Assembly: GCA_027858555.1 (NCBI GenBank)
Contig: JAQICP010000262.1
Location: 1-5,656 of the forward strand
Direction: 5' to 3'
Source of the DNA: Vallitaleaceae bacterium
Lineage (GTDB): Bacteria; Bacillota; Clostridia; Lachnospirales; Vallitaleaceae
DNA: 5,656 bases
Shown here: in pieces, positions 1 to 5,656 of the stretch
How positions within the stretch are numbered: position 1 is the stretch's first letter
Layout: every line of letters starts with the position of its first letter
Position numbers and translations under genes: made by a program
Notes under the pieces: model-generated
What the model was told of the DNA's origin: nothing
What the model saw: the letters and a program-made list of their open reading frames with translations, nothing else
Database searches by the model: none

Positions 1-5
1 ATATA

Positions 6-26
6 TGATATAATATATATGATAAT
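6..26 (+). promoter_or_regulatory. Putative promoter, extended -10 element
   Basis: Positions 6-14 read TGATATAAT, which is a TGn extension followed by a perfect TATAAT -10 hexamer (9-14). A second -10-like GATAAT lies at 21-26. Initiation from the first would be near base 20-22 and give a leader of about 30 bases carrying the ribosome binding site. Any -35 box would fall upstream of the window. AT-rich DNA produces such matches by chance, so this is a reasonable but unproven call. Confidence 0.45.
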
Positions 27-37
27 TTTTTATTTCT

Positions 38-43
38 GGAGGG
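38..43 (+). promoter_or_regulatory. Ribosome binding site of the macroglobulin gene
   Basis: GGAGGG lies 8 bases before ATG 52. It decides the start. The in-frame ATG at 19 lies upstream of this site, has no Shine-Dalgarno of its own and sits within the promoter-like sequence. Confidence 0.85.
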
Positions 44-51
44 AAGAATTT

Positions 52-3000
52 ATGGAAAGTAAAGGAAAATCAAAAAAACGTTTAATTATTATTATGACAT
101 CAGTAGGTGTTCTTATTGCCATTCTGGTGACTGTATTTCTGCTGATTTTTACCAACAAAGATAAAGAGGATGACGTAGATGCAAATCAGGAAACTACTGA
201 TGATATTGAAGTGGTTCAATTTGACCAAGTTATAGAAGATATCGAAGAGATATCAATTATAGCTGAAAATACCAGTGAATACGGCATAGTGTCTGATACA
301 GATTTTATACTGGAAACAGAGCAATCTGAGGAGCTGACAACTGAAGTGTTGAAAAGACATCTTAGGATAGACCCAATCATCCCATTTGATATGGTTGATG
401 AGGGTGACGGCACCTACAGAATAAAGCTTAGTAGTAATATGGATTCTGATAGCATTGTAAAGATATCACTTGTAAGAGAAAGTGAAGATTTTGGTTGGGC
501 ATTTCAAACGGAGGCTGTATTTGGCATGACAAGGTCTCTTCCAACGAATGATGCCTATTCAGCCCCACTAAATACTGGTATCGAGATGGTTTTTAATCAC
601 GAAGCACCAGAGAATATGGCATCGTATTTTGCTATTTCACCTAATATCTCGGGCAGTTTTGAGTATTATAAAAATATAGTGACTTTTGTGCCAGACAATG
701 ATTTGTCGCCTAATACACAGTATAGGGTTACTATTGCTGAAGGTTATGGTTATGAAGATGATTATATAGAAGTACCTGTGGTATTTGCTTTTTTCACAGA
801 ATACTTTTGGGAAAATGAGACGCCGATTACTTTCGTTGGTAGCAATCAATTACTGATAGAAGGCGAAGAGCAAAAAATTGATTTTACGATTAATGATGAT
901 TTGGTTTCAGGTGAAAGTGTTAGTATCACAATGTACAGACTAGCAAATGACCAGGCATTCATAGATGGTATTGGTTCCCTTAAGAACTTAAGGAACAAGG
1001 ATGATATTATTGGTATGGTCGATTATGATACCCAATCGAACTTTGATACTGTGATTAAAACTAATAATGAATCTTACATGTATGAGGGCTGGGTAGATTT
1101 GGATGAAATCCTTGAGAGAGGCTATTATCTGGTAAGATTTGATCTTGAAGGCGCCAATTTTTATCAATTTGTACAGGTAAGTCCTTATCAAGCCTACATT
1201 GCCCAAGATTCAGACGAGCTTTTTATATGGGCGATGAACAGTATATCCGATAGTCCTGCGGGCAACCTATATGTATATGTCAATGGCGATTTATATGGCG
1301 TCACAGATCCAGATGGGGTATGTCAAACAAATATTGCACCACTGACTGAAGATGATATCGACTTTGTGATACTGACGGATGATCAGAACAATAAATTAGT
1401 AGTAGATATGACCTTGTTGTACAATTGGTATAATGATGGCTATTATGAATATGGATACGGCCAAAATAAAGACTACTGGTCTTATATTGATACAGATAGA
1501 GAGGTCTATCTACCGACAGATGATATCCATATATTTGGATTCTTACAAAGAAGAGATGGTAATACGCCAGATCAGGTTACAGTTAAAGTAAGTAGTTATC
1601 AAGCAGAACTCGAAGAATTGGTACTACCCCTTTCTGACATAGGTACCTATGAAACTGAGTTCCATATTGACAATTTCTTTTTTGGCAGTCTGTATATTGA
1701 GATATGGGACGGCGATGTCATCATAACATCTGAGTATATCATGGTGAATGAGTTTGCTTTGCCAACCTACCGATTAGATATTGATACCAGTAAAGATGTA
1801 CTAATGATGTCCGATAGCATTGAAGTGACGGTTCAAACCAGTTTTTACGATGGAACGCCTGCAAGTGGTTCTAATATTGAAATAGATTCATATGGCTATT
1901 ATGATTATTTAGATGATAACCTTGAGAGCATGGTACTCGAAACCGATGCCGATGGTTATGCATCTGCAACCATAGTACCATACCTGGATGGCACCAATTG
2001 GTACCCAACATATTTCGGAATCAGTGGTACAAATATGTCGTTTCAGGACTATTATAATTATACTAATAAGCAGTTTGTAATTTTTCCAAGAGATACAATG
2101 GTTGAGGCCAAAAGTACGGTGGAGGGTGATACATTAACTACTAGTGGTAGCGTGCATAATATTGACATTACGGGATTTGAAGGTAATCTCTATGCGTATG
2201 ATAGTTTTAGAGGTACAGCGCAGAGTGGAACTGATATACTAGCAGTTATAACTGAAGAATATACTGAGAAAGTATTTGTAGGTCAAGAATATGATGCTAT
2301 TAATCATGTTTCTTATGATAATTATGATTATAACCTTGTCGTGAATACGGTTAGTACACAGGAAATTACTACCGCTGAGGATGGTTCTTTTAGTGTGACA
2401 TATAGTGGTGTTATTGAAGGTCGCTCTTACCGAGTCAACTTGAATACCAATGACACAAAAGGTAGAGCCATTACAGAAACGATTGATTACTATCAGACAA
2501 CTTGGCATACAGCTACATATGAAGGTATCATAGATGAATATTATAATTTATATCTGAATACTGATAATTGGGAATATGCCCAAGGTGAGGATGTTAGTAT
2601 ATGGCTAGATTATTCCGGTTACCCTATACAAGACAGAGAAAACAACTATGCCATGTATCTGATCTGTCAAGATGGATTCAAAAAATCCATATATAGTGAA
2701 GATTTAACATCAACCTATCAGTTTGATGCATCATCTATTCCTAATGTGGTCATTAAAGGTATTTTCTACGATGGCCATCAAATGATTGAAATAATGCAAA
2801 GAAGCATATTTTACAATTATGAAGAGGAACAATTAGATGTTGTCATTGATACTGATCGCTCTGAGTATGGCGCGGGTGATTCAGTGACTACAGCCATTAC
2901 AATTACAGATACACAAGGTAATCCAGTTATTGCTGACTTTAGTTTAAGCGTGATTGATGAAGCTTATTTTGACATCTATAGTAATTGGGATGTGGTTTTA

Positions 3001-4971
3001 GCTGAATTATACAGTTCAGTATATGATGCGGGTATCATTCAAAGCGGCATAGCCAGTGGCTTTACACAGTCTAATTATGGTGGCGGTGCCGAGGGTGGCG
3101 ATGGTTATGCAGAAGGTTACATTAGAGAAGATTTTGAGATTACAGCAGATTTCATAACGGGGACTACCAATGCATCAGGTAAAGCTAACTTAGTCTTTGA
3201 ACTCCCTGATAATCTGACCACATGGCGATTAACCGCCATTGGGATAAGTGCGGACCTTGAAGCTGGTGAAAGCACCCATAATATTATTGTGACACAACCC
3301 TATTATGTTAATGTGACCATGGCTGATAAATACATAGTCGGTGATGATATCAAATTAACCGTCAATAGTGCGGGTAAGTCGGTTGTCGGTACCACCGAGT
3401 ATACAATAACGGTTACCCCAATGGATTCTAGCAAAGATGAGATCGTAATTAATATGGAAGGTGATGGTATTGATTATGTGGCAGTACCTTTGGGACAACT
3501 GGAAACAGGCAAGTATGAAGTGACCATAGCCGGTGTTAGTGGCAGTGAGAGTGATGCATTAAAGTTACCTTTTGAAGTGGTAGATACTTACCAAGAATTG
3601 AAAGTGATGACGAGTGATGTCTTAGATGATAATTACGAAGTGCCAGATACGGGACACATGGTTAGTTTGTATATGGTTAATCAAGCTGCAAGAGAGCACC
3701 TTAGCAATCTATACGGATTCTATTCAATGCAAGAAAGTACTAGAATAGATATCAAAATTGCAGCAATTATCGCAGGATTATATATTAACGACATCTATAA
3801 GAGTGATCTGGAAGTTGATATGATTGATGATATCAATCGGTATATGCCAACGGGACTATTCTCAGAAACAACATACTCTGGGGAAGATCCTAAGCTGACG
3901 GCAGAGATTCTTACCTTGGATATAGGTGCAATCATTGATGATTACACCAAGGATGTCTTAGCAGAATCATTGCGTACCTATATGGGTTATGATTGGATAT
4001 CTGAAGACGAGCGATATGCGACCATATGGGCTCTAGCAAGTTTAAACAAACCAGTGCTATTGCAGTTATACGAAGCTATTGAAGTCGAAGAAGCAAGAAA
4101 TACAGATCTCACTTATTCTAAACTCTATGGTCTGCTTTCTCTAATTGAACTTGGTGATTTAGAAAGGGCGAAGACTTACTATGGTGAATTGATAGATCAG
4201 TATACAACGACTTCAAGTAGCGACATCATCCTCAGTAATGGCGACCGCAAAATGACAGCGTATCTCATGCTAGCGGCGACAAAACTCGAGTTACTATCAG
4301 ATGCGGATAAATTATATGAAACAATGAGCAGAACTAATGACACACAGGATTCTACAGTGATAGAAAGACTCATCTATACCATGGCAAGTAAGCCAGAAGT
4401 GACAGATGCGAGCTTCACCATTAAAGTAGGTGAAAAGACAACAGATGTGGCACTTAGTGACTTTGATGTGTATTCTGTTGGTTTGACTAAGGAAGAAGTA
4501 GGTCAGGTTAGTTTTGATAATATTGAGGGTGGCGTAGGGGTTAATACAACTTTTATAGGAACACCTGAAGACATGACCGTCATAGAGGGTATTGAGATTG
4601 ATAGGGTTTACCTTGTAGATGGGGAACTGGTAACAGATAGTAATATCAATCAAGGTGATATCGTAGATGTCGTAATAACGGTAACAATTCCTGAAGATAT
4701 AGGGGGTATTCAGATAGAAGACGTTCTACCTTCAGGTATGGTCTATTATGATTATGACTATAATTATGATACAAGTGTCTATTATGAATCACATAATAAA
4801 GAAGTAGTTATGACTGCCTATAGAGCTGGGACAAGTCGAACTATTGTCGCAGAATATAGAGCGATAGCAACTTCACAAGGTACCTACACAGCAGATTATC
4901 TAGTAGTATATAATCTCTTTGGTATTGGAGGTAATTATATTGATCAGGAAGAAGTGGTTATTAATCCTTAA
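52..4971 (+). CDS. Membrane-anchored bacterial alpha-2-macroglobulin-like protein without thioester
   Basis: Predicted 1639-residue extracytoplasmic protein of the bacterial alpha-2-macroglobulin (A2M) family, a length typical of the family. Family members are thought to trap or inhibit proteases at the cell envelope. ATG 52 is chosen because GGAGGG precedes it by 8 bases. Domains seen: basic N-terminus and one membrane anchor (about residues 11-33, no lipobox); acidic stalk; Ig-like domain (about 163-252); MG-type domains including one near 374-455, one opening with DTDREVYLP (480) and one opening with NEFALPTYRLDI (566); further MG-type openings near 836 and 933, the last with NPVIADFSLSVIDEAY; Gly-rich bait-like segment (1010-1020); A2M signature LPDNLTTWRLTA (1051-1062); helical thioester-type domain (about 1200-1445); C-terminal MG domain with EDVLPSGM. 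The expected CxEQ thioester is Y1224-S-M-Q1227. The only cysteines are C424 and C872, both far from that domain, so covalent trapping is not expected. Family call is firm; substrate unknown. Confidence 0.9.
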   Translation: MESKGKSKKRLIIIMTSVGVLIAILVTVFLLIFTNKDKEDDVDANQETTDDIEVVQFDQVIEDIEEISIIAENTSEYGIVSDTDFILETEQSEELTTEVLKRHLRIDPIIPFDMVDEGDGTYRIKLSSNMDSDSIVKISLVRESEDFGWAFQTEAVFGMTRSLPTNDAYSAPLNTGIEMVFNHEAPENMASYFAISPNISGSFEYYKNIVTFVPDNDLSPNTQYRVTIAEGYGYEDDYIEVPVVFAFFTEYFWENETPITFVGSNQLLIEGEEQKIDFTINDDLVSGESVSITMYRLANDQAFIDGIGSLKNLRNKDDIIGMVDYDTQSNFDTVIKTNNESYMYEGWVDLDEILERGYYLVRFDLEGANFYQFVQVSPYQAYIAQDSDELFIWAMNSISDSPAGNLYVYVNGDLYGVTDPDGVCQTNIAPLTEDDIDFVILTDDQNNKLVVDMTLLYNWYNDGYYEYGYGQNKDYWSYIDTDREVYLPTDDIHIFGFLQRRDGNTPDQVTVKVSSYQAELEELVLPLSDIGTYETEFHIDNFFFGSLYIEIWDGDVIITSEYIMVNEFALPTYRLDIDTSKDVLMMSDSIEVTVQTSFYDGTPASGSNIEIDSYGYYDYLDDNLESMVLETDADGYASATIVPYLDGTNWYPTYFGISGTNMSFQDYYNYTNKQFVIFPRDTMVEAKSTVEGDTLTTSGSVHNIDITGFEGNLYAYDSFRGTAQSGTDILAVITEEYTEKVFVGQEYDAINHVSYDNYDYNLVVNTVSTQEITTAEDGSFSVTYSGVIEGRSYRVNLNTNDTKGRAITETIDYYQTTWHTATYEGIIDEYYNLYLNTDNWEYAQGEDVSIWLDYSGYPIQDRENNYAMYLICQDGFKKSIYSEDLTSTYQFDASSIPNVVIKGIFYDGHQMIEIMQRSIFYNYEEEQLDVVIDTDRSEYGAGDSVTTAITITDTQGNPVIADFSLSVIDEAYFDIYSNWDVVLAELYSSVYDAGIIQSGIASGFTQSNYGGGAEGGDGYAEGYIREDFEITADFITGTTNASGKANLVFELPDNLTTWRLTAIGISADLEAGESTHNIIVTQPYYVNVTMADKYIVGDDIKLTVNSAGKSVVGTTEYTITVTPMDSSKDEIVINMEGDGIDYVAVPLGQLETGKYEVTIAGVSGSESDALKLPFEVVDTYQELKVMTSDVLDDNYEVPDTGHMVSLYMVNQAAREHLSNLYGFYSMQESTRIDIKIAAIIAGLYINDIYKSDLEVDMIDDINRYMPTGLFSETTYSGEDPKLTAEILTLDIGAIIDDYTKDVLAESLRTYMGYDWISEDERYATIWALASLNKPVLLQLYEAIEVEEARNTDLTYSKLYGLLSLIELGDLERAKTYYGELIDQYTTTSSSDIILSNGDRKMTAYLMLAATKLELLSDADKLYETMSRTNDTQDSTVIERLIYTMASKPEVTDASFTIKVGEKTTDVALSDFDVYSVGLTKEEVGQVSFDNIEGGVGVNTTFIGTPEDMTVIEGIEIDRVYLVDGELVTDSNINQGDIVDVVITVTIPEDIGGIQIEDVLPSGMVYYDYDYNYDTSVYYESHNKEVVMTAYRAGTSRTIVAEYRAIATSQGTYTADYLVVYNLFGIGGNYIDQEEVVINP
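4927..4932 (+). promoter_or_regulatory. Ribosome binding site of the Memo-type lipoprotein gene, inside the upstream gene
   Basis: GGAGGT lies 7 bases before TTG 4940. It is formed by the Gly-Gly codons near the macroglobulin C-terminus (GIGGNY). It decides the TTG start, because the reading frame has no ATG or GTG before residue 82. Ribosomes finishing the first gene pass directly over it, which favours translational coupling. Confidence 0.75.
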
Positions 4972-5656
4972 AATAATTAAAGAGAGGGTACTAGTATTAA
5001 TACTAGTACCCTTCTTAATCATTGGATGTGCCGGGCTAGATGCTACTCTAGATGCTACTCTAGATACTGGTTTAGTTAGTGGGCAAGTTAGTGGCCAAGT
5101 TAATAACCTTGATGATGACACTGGGAGTAACCTGGCTCATAATAATCTTGTCAATCAAGGGAGAATTGATACAAGAGCGTTTATGACTGAGGAATATGTG
5201 AATAGAGGCATTAATGAAAGTACAGTTATAGCTGGGGGTAATGCTTATGGTGGTATCGTGCCCCATCATGACGCAGCTTATCAGATAATGGCTGATTTCT
5301 ATGTGGCTCTAGGAGTAGGTGCGATAGCCAACCAAGCTAGTAGCCAAGATAATAGACAGGATGTCAACCATAATAATATACAGGCTGATAATGAAACAGG
5401 CAAATTCGTTGATGTGATTGTACTTATTGGACCCAATCACTTTGGCACGAATGATGGCGTAATTACCTATAACGGTACTTTTGAAACATATATGGGTGAT
5501 GTCGAACCAGCCACTGACATAATAACTGAGTTGGTTGATAGGAATATTGCCAGTACTCATAACAAGCATATTTTTGAAACGGAGCATTCTCTGAATATGC
5601 AGATGGCCTATATTGCATATTATTTTCCAGACGCTACACTTGTACCCATTATGATT
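4940..5656 (+). CDS. Memo-family (AmmeMemoRadiSam protein B-like) lipoprotein, 3' partial
   Basis: The frame is open for 239 codons and runs off the window. Start TTG 4940 has GGAGGT 7 bases upstream and overlaps the macroglobulin gene by 32 bp. The N-terminus (MIRKKWLLIL...) is basic, followed by a hydrophobic core and the lipobox IIGC, with Cys30 as predicted lipidation site. A low-complexity linker follows, including LDATLDATLDTG and VSGQVSGQVNN (about 31-80). From about residue 99 the Memo fold is recognisable: GGIVPHH (H109, H110), LIGPNHF (H167), ETEHS (E215, H216) and FPDATLVPIMI. Memo proteins resemble LigB-type extradiol dioxygenases and use His and Cys near the active site. The last conserved Cys would lie beyond the window. 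An Asn/Gln-rich stretch (about 125-155) before the GPNH strand looks like an insertion. Surface lipidation is unusual for what is generally a cytosolic family. The activity of this protein is unknown. Confidence 0.82.
   Translation, partial: MIRKKWLLILKIIKERVLVLILVPFLIIGCAGLDATLDATLDTGLVSGQVSGQVNNLDDDTGSNLAHNNLVNQGRIDTRAFMTEEYVNRGINESTVIAGGNAYGGIVPHHDAAYQIMADFYVALGVGAIANQASSQDNRQDVNHNNIQADNETGKFVDVIVLIGPNHFGTNDGVITYNGTFETYMGDVEPATDIITELVDRNIASTHNKHIFETEHSLNMQMAYIAYYFPDATLVPIMI
4985..5012 (+). terminator. Perfect palindrome, terminator- or attenuator-like hairpin inside the lipoprotein gene
   Basis: A 12-base arm, AGGGTACTAGTA, is followed by TTAA and the exact reverse complement of the arm. 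RNA would form a 12-bp stem with a 4-base loop, extendable by a G-U pair. The downstream tract is only TCTTAA, so + strand termination would be weak. On the minus strand the stem is followed by a more U-rich run (from the bases before 4985), so it might also stop antisense transcripts. It begins 13 bases after the macroglobulin stop but lies in codons for VLVLILVPF of the lipoprotein signal peptide, so full termination here would abolish that gene. An attenuator, a pause or processing hairpin, or a DNA-binding site are alternatives. Confidence 0.6.
5036..5070 (+). repeat. 12-base tandem repeat, 2 full copies plus a degenerate partial third
   Basis: CTAGATGCTACT occurs at 5036-5047 and again at 5048-5059, followed by the degenerate CTAGATACTGG to 5070. 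It encodes LDAT-LDAT-LDTG just after the lipidated Cys. The period is a multiple of three, so copy-number change would lengthen or shorten the linker without breaking the frame. Confidence 0.9.
5075..5101 (+). repeat. Second 12-base tandem repeat in the linker
   Basis: GTTAGTGGGCAA (5075-5086) is followed by GTTAGTGGCCAA (5087-5098), one mismatch, and then the beginning of a third copy (GTT). It encodes VSGQ-VSGQ-V. It has the same period as the repeat just upstream but an unrelated unit. Confidence 0.85.

Noticed and set aside
19..51. ATG at 19 as start of the macroglobulin gene
   Set aside because: It lies within promoter-like sequence and upstream of the GGAGGG site that serves ATG 52. 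It would add eleven residues with no role and spoil the basic N-terminus before the membrane anchor.
216..1206. Minus-strand open frames at 216-413, 637-849 and 988-1206
   Set aside because: Short, without ribosome binding sites or recognisable domains, and antisense to the well-supported macroglobulin gene.
2239..4653. Minus-strand open frames at 2239-2508 and 4312-4653
   Set aside because: Antisense shadows of the macroglobulin gene. Their translations are Ile- and Cys-rich, as expected from reverse reading of Asp/Tyr/Asn codons.
5036..5101. CRISPR-like or mobile-element repeats
   Set aside because: The repeats are contiguous, only 12 bases long, in frame and without spacers, as in a coding low-complexity linker.
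4972..5182. Treating this stretch as a noncoding intergenic region with a plain terminator
   Set aside because: The frame from TTG 4940 is open through it and encodes a coherent lipoprotein signal peptide and linker. The U-tract after the hairpin is also poor.
5183..5185. ATG 5183 as start of the Memo gene
   Set aside because: No Shine-Dalgarno at proper spacing. It would discard an intact lipoprotein signal peptide with lipobox and the strong GGAGGT-TTG start at 4940.
4900..5587. Minus-strand open frames at 4900-5121, 5072-5269 and 5309-5587
   Set aside because: They lie opposite the Memo-family frame, which has clear motifs and start signals. They overlap one another and show no family resemblance.

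Overview
The window is AT-rich (roughly 38-40% GC by eye) and almost entirely coding on the + strand. Both genes have strong Shine-Dalgarno sequences (GGAGGG and GGAGGT) at normal spacing. One product has an N-terminal membrane anchor and the other a lipoprotein signal peptide. Together these suggest a low-GC, Gram-positive-type bacterium, most likely a clostridial Firmicute. No marker gene is present to name the organism.

Layout: bases 1-51 hold a likely promoter (extended -10 TGATATAAT) and a ribosome binding site. Bases 52-4971 encode a 1639-residue, membrane-anchored, extracytoplasmic alpha-2-macroglobulin-like protein. Its MG-type beta domains, A2M-domain signature (LPDNLTTWRLTA) and C-terminal MG domain are recognisable, but the thioester Cys is missing (YSMQ where the family has CxEQ). 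From TTG 4940, overlapping the end of that gene by 32 bp in another frame, runs a second gene that leaves the window still open. It encodes a predicted lipoprotein (lipobox IIGC) whose mature part, after a repetitive linker, is a Memo / AmmeMemoRadiSam-protein-B domain (motifs VPHH, LIGPNHF, ETEHS, PDATLVPI).

A perfect 28-base palindrome starts 13 bases after the first stop codon and lies inside the signal-peptide codons of the second gene. It looks like an intrinsic terminator or attenuator, yet it also encodes the hydrophobic core of the signal peptide. Two sets of 12-base tandem repeats follow it in the linker.

The two genes are very probably cotranscribed and translationally coupled. Both products would sit on the outer face of the cytoplasmic membrane. 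A joint function is inference from this arrangement: a surface-anchored, thioester-free macroglobulin paired with a surface-anchored Memo-fold protein is the most unusual thing in the window.
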